Assembly (NCBI GenBank): GCA_023313575.1 | Contig: JAJTTP010000008.1 | Location: 868,001-932,000 of the forward strand | DNA from: Eutypella sp. D-1 | Lineage: Eukaryota > Ascomycota > Sordariomycetes > Xylariales > Diatrypaceae | Direction of reading: 5' to 3' | Length of the DNA stretch: 64,000 nt | Shown here: piece after piece, positions 49,368-60,514 of the stretch | Numbering within the stretch: position 1 is the first letter of the stretch | How the letters are laid out: the number at the start of each line of letters is the position of its first letter | Notes under the pieces: model-generated | What the model was told of the DNA's origin: nothing | The model's input: the letters and a program-made list of their open reading frames with translations, nothing else | The model's database searches: none | Made by a program: the position numbers and the translations under genes

Positions 49368-51685
49368 TCACGAGACGGTAAGCTCCTCGATGCGCCTCTC
49401 GAGCTCGGGGACCTGGCGCAGGCGGACGTCGAGGTCCTCCTTCTCGTCCTCGAGGCGGAGGCGGCGGTCGGCGTCGAGGCGGGTGAAGACGTAGCCGCCC
49501 TGGCCGTCGAACTGGAGGATGCGGCTGTGGTACTTCCAGAGGCTGCGGCGGTGGCTGACGGTCATGAGCGTGATGCCGAGCGCCTTGGCGTTGTCGTACA
49601 TGACCTTCTCCGTCTCGAGCGTCACGCTGCTCGTGCACTCGTCCAGGATCGCGTACCGCGGACGGTGGTAGAATAGCCGCGCCATCGCTACCCGCTGCTG
49701 TAACCCGCCCGACAAAACGTCCCGCCACTCTGCCTCCGCGTCCCAGCCGTGCTCCGGGTACAGGTCCACCAGGTGCTCGAGCGACAGGATGCGCAGGATG
49801 CCGAGCAGGTCGTCGTCGGAGACGCCGCGGGCCCGCACCGCGCGCAGGCTGTCCGGGTACGTGATCTGGTTGCGCAGGCTGCCGCGCGACAGGTAGGGGC
49901 GCTGGGGGATGTAGAAGATCTCGTGGAACGGGGGCTTGTGGACGGTGCCGCCGTAGGCGGGCCACAGGCCGCCGAGGATGCGGAACAGGCTCGACTTGCC
50001 GCAGCCGTTGGGTCCCACCACTAGCAGGTGGTCGCCCTGCTTCAGCGAGAACGACAGCGCCTTGACCAGCACGTCGCCGTTCGGCGAGATGATCGGCACG
50101 TCGATGAACTCGATGTCCTGGCTCTCGACGACCTTGCCGCGGCCCCGCAGCACCGCCGCGTTGTCCTCCGTCCCCGAGCTCGACACCAGCTTCTTCTCGA
50201 AGTGGCCCGCCTGGATGTCCTTCATCACGTCGAGCAGCGACGCCACCCGCGACGTGTAGCCCGCGAGCTCCATGATTTCGCGGTAGGAGAACATGATGCG
50301 CCCGAAGGCGTCGGAGGCACTCAGCAGCATGCGCCGGTTCGTGACGAAGGTCTCGGTCCGGTCGCCCATGCTCGCGATGCCGCCTCCCGCAGCCGCCACC
50401 GCCGCGAGCTGCCCCGGCAGCTTGAAGAATACCGGCACCGCGCAGAGCATGAGGCCCAGCGCGCCCCAGAAGTACTTGATGACGAAGTCCTCCATGACGC
50501 CGTGGTAGAACCGCCGGCGCAGGATGTGGTTGACGTGCTTGATCAGGGTGAAGTAGCCCTTGTCGAGCGTGTCCTTCTCGGCCTCGTGGCCGTGGTAGAG
50601 CGCCACCTCCTCGCTGTGGTCGATGAGCCGCGAGTGCTGGAACCGGAACTCCCCCTCGAGCCGGGCCTCGTCCGCCACGTATTTTCCGAAGGGTGGCGTG
50701 AGTGCGCGCATGACGCCGGCGGATAGCTGCACGAGAAGCGTCATGAGCATGACCCCTTCGCCACCCACACTCTTCGATAACGACCAGGTATAGATAGTCT
50801 GCACGCAAGATTAGCTTCGGAGCAGGTTTCGGAATAGACAAGAACTGCCGCCATTTGGTTTTTTTGCTCACTCACCATATCGAGCATGGGCTTCGCCAGA
50901 TTGCTGTACAGCTCGGCTAGACTGTTGGAGAACTTGGCGACGTCCACCGCGATCAGCTGGTCCGGGTTCTTGATCCGGTCGTCCAGCGCCGATATTCCGT
51001 AGAAAGTGAGGTTCGATAGGTATTTATCGTGGATGTGGTGGGTTAGTCGCGAGCGGTACTTTAGGGAGAGTTCGGCTTGGTGGTATGAGAGCTGCAGTCA
51101 TGTTAGCGAGCGCGCAACGAATCAATGCATAGTTTTGTTCCCACTCACCATGGAGTTGGTAAAGGTCGCAGGGATGGCAATCAACATCCACCAGACTATG
51201 CGCATCAAGAACTCCTTTCCGTGACCCTTGACGAGGGCCTTCACAATGGCACCGTCCATCTCGGCGACCTTCAAGCTGACGAGGGTGCGCACGACGAGGA
51301 AGAAGCTGTGGCTAGCCAGGAGACGGGCCTCGGGACTGCGCCAGCCGGGAATGACGATACGGAGCAGTTTCAGCAGGGAGCGGAAGAACTCGCGGTTGAG
51401 CTCGACCTTCTTCTTGGCGGAGGGGTCGTCGTCGGGGCCGCCGCCATTGTTAGAGGAGGTGGAGGTGGAAGTGGTGCCGGACTTGCGCTTGGCGGCTTCG
51501 CGGGCGGAGGCGGCCTTCTGCTCTGCGATGGCATTCCGGACGCGGTTGACGAGGGCGACTAGGAGGGCGAGGTAGACGGCGCGGGAGATGCGGGTGCGGT
51601 TCGCGACGTAGAGTTTGGTAAGGTGCGCGATGGTTTTCTTGATGGAACGATCGGGCAGGACCAGTTTCGAATGCGCGCCCGCCAT
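49368..51685 (-). CDS. peroxisomal ABC half-transporter (ABCD family, PXA1/PXA2-like)
   Basis: Three exons on the minus strand: 51149-51685, 50876-51091 and 49368-50798, all phase 0, giving about 727 residues. This is a half-transporter: one membrane domain, then one ATP-binding domain. The N-terminus has [15 protein letters not shown] and [20 protein letters not shown]. The membrane domain carries the ABCD-type loop motif [16 protein letters not shown] (about 314-328). The ATPase has Walker [10 protein letters not shown] (513-521), signature LSGGLQQR (613-620), Walker B AILDE (634-638) and the switch histidine in VSHR (667). All catalytic residues are intact. ABCD proteins import very-long- and long-chain acyl-CoA into peroxisomes as dimers; yeast uses a Pxa1-Pxa2 pair. 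Which of the two this is cannot be decided here. A partner half-transporter is expected elsewhere in the genome. A Ser-rich linker separates the first helix region from the core. Confidence 0.93.
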
Positions 51686-52706
51686 GTTTTCGCGATTCTA
51701 GAAGGGAAAGGTGCCCGGAGATGGCGCGGAGAGTGCGGGCAATGGTGGCCGTCGATCTGCCCAGATATTCTACAAATTCAAGAAGGGATGAATTCTGACG
51801 GTTGTCGCGAAAACTCTCGACTTGGTCCCGTCCCATTCGCTAGAGTTTATAACCAAGTACAGAAGAGAATTGATTTCTTTACTTTTTTTAAGAAGGAAAA
51901 AAAAAAAGAAAGGCGCGCGTGTCAATCGTTTACGAATAGTCTTAAATTTCCTCACATGGTGTCGAGAGAGCTCTATGAATAATAGCGATGCCGAAGTTGA
52001 GTGAGATACGGGGAAAGTTAGAGTGACCTCCAGGTCTGCCAAGTACCGGAGTACAATGGAATTGTTCCTCGGCGCGTTGAACGGTTAAGAACGCCTACCT
52101 AGCGACAGGGCAGGGCGGCTCAGCTGTCAAATTGCCCCCAATTGGCCCCCAAAATTACCCCGAAAGTCAGTGACGCACTTCCCGAAAGCATGTGATCGTT
52201 GCTGTCTTGTATCTGGGGAATTGTGGCTGGAGTGGTAGAAGTGGATGAGAAGTTGTTGGCTTGTGGCTGGTGGGCATGGGGTAATTATCCTCGATTTCCT
52301 ATTGGTTTAACCCTTCTAGAAGTAACAATTACTGCTTTTGTTCGGCCTTTGGCGGGGTTAATGCAATCATACTTTAGTGGTAGGAGTCACTGGAAATACT
52401 GGAAAATTTCTAGATTTGCCTCCCCCACCAGTTGCGACCTGCAGGTGATTGGTGTGGTCTTTACTTACAATTTAATTCTTCTTGTCTTTTGCTTTTTTCC
52501 TTCCACCGACTAACTTTCGCCAGCCTTTTTTCTGGTCCTTTTCGTGATACCCTTTGCTCCTTTTCTCACGAGTCAACTGAAGACAACGCACATTCAACAC
52601 CCCAAAAAAAAAAAAAAAAAAGATAAAGCAAAATAAAATAAACACCCCCACTCCGACGTCGACGACGACAACCATCACCACCATCACCACCACCATAACC
52701 ACCACC
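51686..52706. other. divergent promoter region between ABCD transporter and DPH3
   Basis: The two genes diverge, so this 1-kb stretch contains both promoters. No coding gene is supported. A-runs lie at about 51897-51908 and 52603-52620. The last 50 bases before DPH3 are a CAC/ACC/CAT-rich tract that forms its leader. Confidence 0.5.
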
Positions 52707-53108
52707 ATGGCCGACGACGAAATCGCAGTCTACGATGAGGTAGAGATCGAAGATATGGAATTCGACGAAACTCTCCAGGTTTACCACTACCCATGTCCTT
52801 GCGGCGACAAGTTCGAGATCGCGCTCGCGGACCTGAAGGATGATTCTAACGACATCGCCGTCTGCCCAAGCTGCAGTCTGATGATCAGGGTCATTTATGA
52901 TCAGGTGCGTTAACTATATTGTTGTCAAATATATCTGCTATGTTCTCCCCAACTGCGCAATTTGCAGCCCGGGCCAAGGTCATCATCCACTCCCGACTAA
53001 CCTGCGATACCACGTAACCAGGAGAATTTATGGAAGCCGCCTCCTAAATCCGACGACGAACCTCCAGTACCCAAACCTGTACAACAACCTGTCCCCATCG
53101 CTGCGTGA
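52707..53108 (+). CDS. DPH3: DPH3 diphthamide-synthesis zinc protein
   Basis: Two exons, 52707-52904 and 53022-53108, join in phase 0 to give about 94 residues. The CSL-type zinc ribbon is complete: C30 and C32 in [10 protein letters not shown]53 and C56 in VCPSC, with EIEDMEFDE before and [10 protein letters not shown] after, all typical of the family. Dph3 (Kti11) supplies electrons to the Dph1-Dph2 iron-sulphur enzyme in diphthamide synthesis on elongation factor 2, and in yeast also works with Elongator. The C-terminal tail encoded by exon 2 is Pro/Val/Gln-rich. The ATG sits in a strong context (ACCATGG). Confidence 0.96.
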
Positions 53109-53663
53109 ATCATACCCAATGAATCATTCCCAATGCATAACACCCGAGCAGTCTTGATCCATAAGGATGCTAGGATGGACGTTGGTTTCCGTAGAGGCTT
53201 GCGTAAAGGCTTACGGCGCGATGAGAAGAACCACGCCATAACCACCACCTTGAAAGAGAACAAAAGAGAAAGCGAAAGCCATTCGAGTACCAACTTGCGA
53301 CCGTCTCGTATATATGTGTGTGTCGATTTTTGTACTGTGGGGGATCGCCCGAAAGATCGTCTGGAAGAACCACGAGAGGTGGCCCGGTCCCATATATTAA
53401 AACGGCGCCAAAGGACAACGACGACGTATGATGAAGCAACAAATATCCCGGGTATATCAGTAAAATGCAAAGATGCCCCCCTGCACCGCAAACGCCATTC
53501 CCTATGCCCCAGTCGCCCATGCGTGTTCCGGTCAATCAGATGACAACAAAAGTCCGCCCTCCCGGCCATAACCACCAATGATGAAAATTCCCAATCGAAC
53601 GCCTTTTTTTGCTCCGCATTATCATGCCCCAAAAAACTCGTCAATGCGCGCGCACTCGGAAAT
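53109..53663. other. intergenic region between convergent DPH3 and small secreted-type gene
   Basis: Open frames on both strands here have no motifs. The sequence is likely the two 3' untranslated regions. Confidence 0.45.
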
Positions 53664-54016
53664 TCATAACAAAAACAAGCCGGCCGCGGAGAAAACGATG
53701 AGGCCCATCATCGAGGCTTCCATCATGGGCTTCTCCGCCGCGGCAGTGGTGGCCAGCCTCTTAGAGGGTCGGATGGAGTCGACGTTCTTCGTAGATTCCG
53801 GTGTTATCCACATCGCTGGTTACAAAACGGTCAACCACGGCCCAACAAGTGGGATGAGGGGGGAGGGGGGTTGAACGCCAGCGTGGAATAAAACTCACCT
53901 AGTGGACTTTCCAACCCTGTAATCACTGCCGGCGAAGTCTGCGAAGAGCTTTGTTGCCGCGCCCCCAACGCAACTGGTACCGTGATGGCCGCCGCAACGA
54001 GGTTCGCGGGCCGCAT
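53664..54016 (-). CDS. small secreted-type protein with hydrophobic C-terminus
   Basis: Two exons on the minus strand, 53899-54016 and 53664-53815, join in phase to give about 89 residues. Residues 1-19 (MRPANLVAAAITVPVALGA) look like a signal peptide, followed by a polar Gln/Ser stretch. The end, MMGLIVFSAAGLFLL, is a hydrophobic tail stopping right at the C-terminus. A signal peptide plus a terminal hydrophobic tail is the layout of GPI-anchored or tail-inserted fungal surface proteins. No cysteines are present, so it is not a typical Cys-rich effector. The splice (donor GTGAGT, acceptor AACCAG) is good, and reading through the intron would give a terminus without hydrophobic tail. I do not recognise a family. 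Confidence 0.6.
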
Positions 54017-57000
54017 GGTGAAAGACGGATGTAGACGTATCCTTGGAAGTGGAGTGGAGTTTGGATAGGCGTCGAGCCCTCTCTCAGCGAAGGGATTATC
54101 AGGCTAGACGCCGATAGATACAACAAGTATTTGGGTGTCCGTGCTGCGCGTCGTTTATACACTTATATATAGCTAGGCTTGTCAAGCGAACGAGACGGAG
54201 CTGCTTAAGAGCAGCAATGACATGGTCAAATCCAAGTATATCTGAAACGAGGGGACGGGAAGGAATGGCCCGCAAGGTACAGATAGATAGATAGAGATTC
54301 AAGTCGAGGTTTTTGTTGTCAATTACCGGTTTGGTTTATCAATGGGGATAGAGAGAGAGAGAGGCAGAGAGAATAAACAAAAATAAAAATAATAAAACAT
54401 ACGGGACCCAATTCTTCAAGCCCGGCTCGAGAAAGTGCGGATGTGATTCCTTTTCTTCTTCTTCCAAGGTTTTGGGTTTTCCGGAAAACCACATTACATA
54501 CATACCCACACACGGCAGACATCATCAATCGGACATTGACTATGTAACTACTAGGTCCTACTTGCGAAAGAAAACAAGCAAGACCCATGCCTGACACTAA
54601 TCCAGCCGGCCGTCAAAAAAGAAGCAAGAGGCGGACCGGGGGGGGGGGGAGAGGTTAGGGAAGGGTGGTGGGGGTGGGTTTCTTTAGGGGAGGCAGGCAA
54701 GGGGAGGCTGCTGCTGCCAACTTTTGTCCTTTCCCTGGCCCACGCGCGCGCGGCGACATTTGTTGGTTTTAGGAATTAGGGACCGCCCGCTCTTCCCTAA
54801 CCACCTAGTACAGTACTAATTAACTAACATCCATTAGTTTTAGTGTAAAGCTGGAAAACCCGACCAACGCCAGTGGCCAAGTGTGGTGGGCCATACTACG
54901 CGGCCAGGGGGGGGGGGGAGGGCTTGCCCAGCCCAGCCCCGGATAAGGGTGGAGGGTTGAAAAGGGACGGCAGGAGAACAAAAAGAAGAGAGCAAGACGC
55001 AAAAAAAAAAAAAAAAAACACTAAAAACTTGGCTTCACTAGCCCCGTAAGCCCTGTAAGCCTTGGTTTCTGCACCAGCTAGCCCAGCCTATCTAATAAAT
55101 TATTTGATGGAAGCTAGCTGAATCTTTTTATTAACTGCACTATGTAGAGCTCTAATAACAAATCCTTGCTATATATCAACAGTTGATATATGGACTACTC
55201 AGATCCATCTAGCAACTAACCTACATACTTACATTGCCTAGGTACATGTTTACATACTTAACTTATATCAGGTCGCAGCTACATAGAACTACTATGTAGT
55301 AGCAAGGCGATAGCGAAGGGGGCGGAAACGGGGCGCCAAACCGGGGGGGGGGGGGGGACGCGGACGCCGAGGATAAAAGGGAAGAAAGAGCTTAGTTATC
55401 TCTATTAGTTACACAAAGTAGCCATGTGAGTTACCCGGAGGCGGCGCCAAAGAGGCAGGGAGCCCGGGGAAAGAGAGAAGAAAAAAACTTGGTTATCTGG
55501 TAATCTTATCTGGGACACAGTCATCTTATTCACTATCTACTTTCTCTGTACGTGTCCGTGGGGTTTTTTTGCTACCGATAACTCATGCCGTATCATTTGT
55601 TGCGTCTTGTCTGGTCCGGGGGGGGAGATTGGAATGCCATGCCCCGTACGATAGGTAGGTAAGGTCAGGGATATGGTAGAGAGTATGTAAGGCCTCGTAA
55701 TCAACCCTTCTCTACCCCCATCCATTCATTCAAGCCATGTCCACCATGCCCATCCCCCTCATTCTGCAATAAGTTTCCAAGGTTACCTTGGACTAGGTAA
55801 ACGACCAACCGACCGACCGACCAGACTAGTTCAAACCCCAACAAACATGACGTGCAGATATACGAACAATTGAGTTGTGGTGTGTATGTGTGTGTGTGTT
55901 GCAACTTGTATGGTGTCGTTCGTGTATGTATGTGTGTTTGTTAGGTAACTATGTGTTGTGTTGCTTGACAGGTCCTCCAAAGTTGAAAGAAAAAGTCCCT
56001 GAAACGTAGACTGGGGGTGACGATCCCCGAAAGCCCGACAACCATCCCCCGTATTGGCCGGCCGACATGCAGCGCCTGTTCTATGGAGACGAGGACGGCC
56101 TGTCAATGGCGTCGACGCCGTCTCCTCTGGTGCCGTCCAATCCTCGTTGTCGCTTTCTCTCCGCAGCCTCCTTGCTTGTGCTTGCCTACTATGTACTTGC
56201 CTTCCCACATACATAACTACGGTTTCACTTAGCCATCACGACAAAACACATGCCCCTCTCCCCGCCAGAAAGGCGGGCGCGGAAACGCTCGTTCGATAAA
56301 TATATTTCGTTTATACTATACTAGAATTTCTGGGGACGGGGGCTGTTGAAAACAGACAAACCCTGTTACGCTCGTCACGCATTCGGCCTTCTCGCCACAG
56401 TTCGGTCCGATAGCCAGGCCTCCCCCCATGAATAGCTGGCTGGTTGGCTGGGTAGATAGATAAGAGAGAGGTCATTATCTATGCGTGTCTCGGTATATGT
56501 CCGATAAACAACAGTCTAAGAGTGCCTCGTGCTGAAGCTACTAGTTTAATGTCCCTTGTCGTATACCTATCGTTTAGAGCACGCACGAATGCACACATGC
56601 ACGCGTATGTAGTTGCAATGAACCCGGTCAGCCAGCCAGCCAGCCAGCCCATCTGACTACATAGCATGTCGCAGCAATCATGGGTATAACCTTGGAGGTC
56701 GCAGGATAGGGTAGTATCGACGACGCGTTACTAGGCGTTGCATGCGGTGATAAGTTTTCGTTGCGCTGCGGGCGGGTTAGCATCGCACCGCACCGCACTG
56801 CATCGCATTCGCAGGTCGAAAGGGAAACAGCGGGACTAGCCCAGCCTTTTTCCCTTCTTGACACAAGAGCCTCGAAGTTGCCAAGCTGCTTGCTCGAACT
56901 GTTGTTTGCGTCATCGGCCAAGTATATCAATACTACCATGCCCACTTATCGCGGGCCTGGCTTACTTGCCCCCTTGGCGTTGCTTACACGCGCCCACGGG

Positions 57001-59566
57001 ATGGATTTGGTTGGTTGGTTGGGCAAGGGTGGGATTTTCTGTAATTCTGCTTTCGCTTCGTACATGGTTTCCCCCCCCCCCCCCTCAAAGCTACCCTAAC
57101 ACAGCTACAGTAGCTTAGCTAGCTAGCAGTGGTTAGTTGGTCATGCCTAGTCAAACGTACGACGTTGGTTTTAAGAAGTTTTAGTCGTCGTCAACTGCAA
57201 ACTTGGGGAATCCCCGCATTACGATCGAAACTCGTCCTTGACATGAGCTGTCTGGGGAATGTTTCTCTAGGCGTTGCATCCTGTGTGTGGGCCCTTCTTC
57301 TTCTTCTTGCCTGCTTTTGCCTGGCGGGTTCGGTAATGCCAACAGCATCCTATAGTACGTACGCACGCAAGCACGCCTACCGAGTTTAAAGGCTGACGGT
57401 GACGACAAGTCACGGCGCTGGCTGCTGAATCAAGGGCCGTCGTCCGTTGTGGTCCCTCGTGTCGGGATGGTCAATTCCCTGATCTGCGACGCTTTTTTAC
57501 ATAACATAGGGCTCGAACAACCAAGACAATTTTTTTGTGAACAGGCAGGGACGGGGATTAGCCCGATTTGGGGACTTTTCTAATTATATCATTTCTACGA
57601 TGGCATGACAGAGTCTGATCGACGGGCTCATCGATCAATGGCAATACTCCGGTTAGTTATAGGGCAGTAGTTGTGTTTGTTAGTGGGTTGCATTGGGGGG
57701 GATCACGTCCGTCTTGTGGGCCAAGCCGTTGGTGTGACAAGGGGATGGGCAGATCGGCGCTGAAAAGTTTAGCCATCTGGCTATCTAACGAATAACCAGA
57801 CAGCCAGATAACTAGCTGATAGTCTCAAACTTCTCTGTGGTAATGTGGCCAAAATACTTGTCTCGGCCGCCTCTCTGATAGGCTTGCCTGAGTTCTCTGC
57901 TCCCAAGACCTGACTACGCGTACAAGTAGCGTGCAGATCAATCCTCTTTTATCTAAAACACCACCATGTCCTGAGGACAATCTCTGTGTGCCGAATTCCG
58001 ACGATGTGTATATAAGGTGGGCGCCAGATCCCAAGGCTTGGCGTTTTATGTCAACGTCGAGGAATTTACTACCTACTCTTGACATCGGACATTCGCCGTG
58101 GAGGAGGAGTTGCCCAGGATGGCAAGATGGGTCCTATGGAGGAGTCCTCGACGTCATGGGGTGGGACTTGGGGACACCACCACCGAGGCCCCCCCCATCC
58201 CATATCCCAATCCATCTTGACAACAACAAAAATCCCATGCGGGCCATTGGGCCTTGCCTGGTTGCGGGCCGTGGTTATTGCGTCATCCGAAGCCCGCTGT
58301 ATGCGTGACATGCCGCTGCTCGCACGCGACTGGGCGGGCGATCCAGTTACGCAGATGGGGATAGATGGCCCCATCAACCCTCTTGACGCTTTCGTCCGAG
58401 CGGCTAACCACACGAGGATGATGGGGACTTTGGTCGGCCCGAGATTTTTCCCACTCGATGCTGCTCTCTGTTGATCGAGCCATGCCTTGGATAACTGATT
58501 GCGGTGCTCACTCAAGTCACTTCGGAAGTCGAGGCTTATCCAAACGAAATCACATGACCCCTATCCGGAAACAGGTGTTTTATGTTGTCGCCGGACGGGA
58601 GATGCTACCGCTAAGTGCGTCGGCGAATACAGCCCTCTGCAGGCTCTGTCCCATCTGCCGTGTTGGCCTGGCATTGATTTAATGATTCTGCGGTGCCGAC
58701 TATTTGTGCTGCGTAAGGACGAGTGCACTCGCTTCATGCCATCTCCCGGGACTATAAGTTAGGGTCCGCAAGCAGACAGGCCAGTGATTATTCATGAATT
58801 GCCTACCAACATGCGTGAACTGATGTTCTGCCTACTGCCATCCGCCGAAAGCGAGGTGAGTGAGATCTGGCTGGGTATGGCGACGAACCCTGAAAGGTAG
58901 GACGCAGACAACGCATAGGGTAGCGAGATAGAACCCTCCACAGGTGATTCAGCCAGGAGTCGAGGTCAAGATCTTGTGCGTCGACAGTCTCAGGCCAGGT
59001 TCCTAGCCCCGAAGGAACAACCTGTGGGTAGACCCGAGCTATGAGATCGTTGTGTTCAGCGTCTACCAAGAGGCCGTTGCCTGCCAACAACGATTTCGAC
59101 CGAGTTGCTCTGATGAAAGGTGATGATAGGAGACATAACTTGAACTGGCGGCAAGCCAAGTGAGCGTAAGGAGAGTCACTTATATTGAATATAGACAATG
59201 GAGTTCGACGCATTCAAACGAGTACGAAATCCACGAGCCTCACGATATCCCACACATAGGCATTCATGGCGATGTTGTAGTGACATTACGGCTTTATTTT
59301 CGGTTTCCTACCCGAGAGACTTGATGCAGGACTGACTAATATAATCATGTATTTAGCTGGTTATGTTTCTCGGGGTAGCATAGCCGAGAATCGACACGGC
59401 GTTGGGTAAAATGATAATATCTCATGGTAGCACGCAACAAGGGCTCCTGAGAACGTCTTAAGGATATTGCTAGAACAATAAGACCCGATCACCCTTCTCC
59501 GTCGACCATGAATTCCCCCCCCCCCCTTCCCCCAGAACTAACCACCACACCCCCATTCAGCCTCCT
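54017..59566. other. 5.5-kb gene-poor region with G/C homopolymers
   Basis: No gene is supported. Single-base runs of 12 or more G or C occur at 54638-54649, 54907-54918, 55343-55357, 57071-57084 and 59515-59526. An A-run of about 17 lies near 55002-55018. Open frames at 58069-58515 (minus) and 58805-59213 (minus) lack recognisable motifs and intron-exon signs. Confidence 0.45.
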
Positions 59567-60514
59567 TCAAATGACCATCTTAAACTTCAACTTATCCCCA
59601 CTGACAATATCCTCACGCCTGCGCTCCAGATCGCCGATGTCCCACGCGGCGGAGAGGTAACGGCCATTGAGCCAGTCGGGGCGGTGGCGGGCGAGCCAGA
59701 GAAGCATAGCGGCGCACAGGTCGGGGCAGTCCTTGGCGAAATCGGCGGTGCCGTCGGCGCCTCCAAAGGCCTCGAGCATACCCGGCGGCGGCGAGGTGAG
59801 CACCGTGCCCGGGTGCACGGAGTAGCAGCGCAGACCGCGGCCGGCGAACCGCTCGGCCGCCGACTCCGTCAGCCGGTTCGACGCCAGCGTCGACACGTTG
59901 AATCCCAGCGCCCCGATCCCCGTGAAGTGTGAACATATGCTGGTGATGTTGACCACGGTCCCTGGCGTCCTCCCCTCCTCCTCCCCCTCGCCCTCCGCCG
60001 GCAGCAGTAGCGGCATCAGATACTTCATCGTCAGGAACCGGCCGACGTAATTAGTCTCCAGGGGAATGCGGATCTGGTCCACGGGCACGCCTTCAAACGG
60101 GTCCCAGGCCGCGGCGTCGGTACACACGACGCCGGCGTTATTGACGAGGAAGTCGAGGCGGTCCCCGTGCTCGGCGCGCACGACCTCCGCAAGCCGCGCC
60201 GTGGCCTCCTCGTCGCCGGACGGGACAGCCACGAGCGAGACCTTGAGATCACCCGCCGCTGCTTCCAGGCACAGCCTCTTCGTGTCCTCGAGCGCTGAGT
60301 CTACCTTCCGCGCTGTTAGGATTAAGCCCGTGGCCCCCGCTTTCGCGAACGCCTCCGCCGTCGCCCGCCCGATGCCCCGGCTCGCGCCCGTGATCACCGC
60401 CACGAACGGCGCGGGAAGCCGCTGCGAGGTCGGCTCGAAGCCCGACGCTGGCGCGTGATGTAGCGTTGGTACGAAGTTGACACCGTACGTCGGGGAGTAG
60501 GAGAAGCTGGACAT
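59567..60514 (-). CDS. SDR-fold protein lacking catalytic Tyr and Lys
   Basis: A single exon of 315 residues. The Rossmann fold is intact: TGASRGIG at 42-49 for nucleotide binding, NNAG at 125-128 and the structural Asn155 in LETNYVGRF. The catalytic Ser192 is in VNITSI. The expected YxxSK of short-chain dehydrogenases reads F205-N-V-S208-T209 (GALGFNVSTLASNRLTES), so the catalytic Tyr is Phe and the Lys is Thr. The frame is open and GC-rich throughout, so this is not an obvious pseudogene. It may be a pseudoenzyme, a member with another mechanism, or a recently inactivated gene. The N-terminal 35 residues (MSSFSYSPTYGVNFVPTLHH and on) precede the fold without a clear targeting signal. Confidence 0.88.
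   Translation of the reverse strand: MSSFSYSPTYGVNFVPTLHHAPASGFEPTSQRLPAPFVAVITGASRGIGRATAEAFAKAGATGLILTARKVDSALEDTKRLCLEAAAGDLKVSLVAVPSGDEEATARLAEVVRAEHGDRLDFLVNNAGVVCTDAAAWDPFEGVPVDQIRIPLETNYVGRFLTMKYLMPLLLPAEGEGEEEGRTPGTVVNITSICSHFTGIGALGFNVSTLASNRLTESAAERFAGRGLRCYSVHPGTVLTSPPPGMLEAFGGADGTADFAKDCPDLCAAMLLWLARHRPDWLNGRYLSAAWDIGDLERRREDIVSGDKLKFKMVI

Noticed and set aside
49291..50871. 526-codon open frame on the minus strand in another frame of the ABC transporter
   Set aside because: It is an Arg/Pro/Gly-rich shadow of the GC-rich ABCD coding exon and crosses its intron; the real frame has all ABC motifs.
58069..58515. 148-codon open frame (minus) overlapping frames on the plus strand
   Set aside because: Frames are open on both strands with no family resemblance; composition looks non-coding.
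58803..59213. 136-codon open frame on the minus strand
   Set aside because: No motif or exon structure recognised; kept out of the gene list for lack of support.
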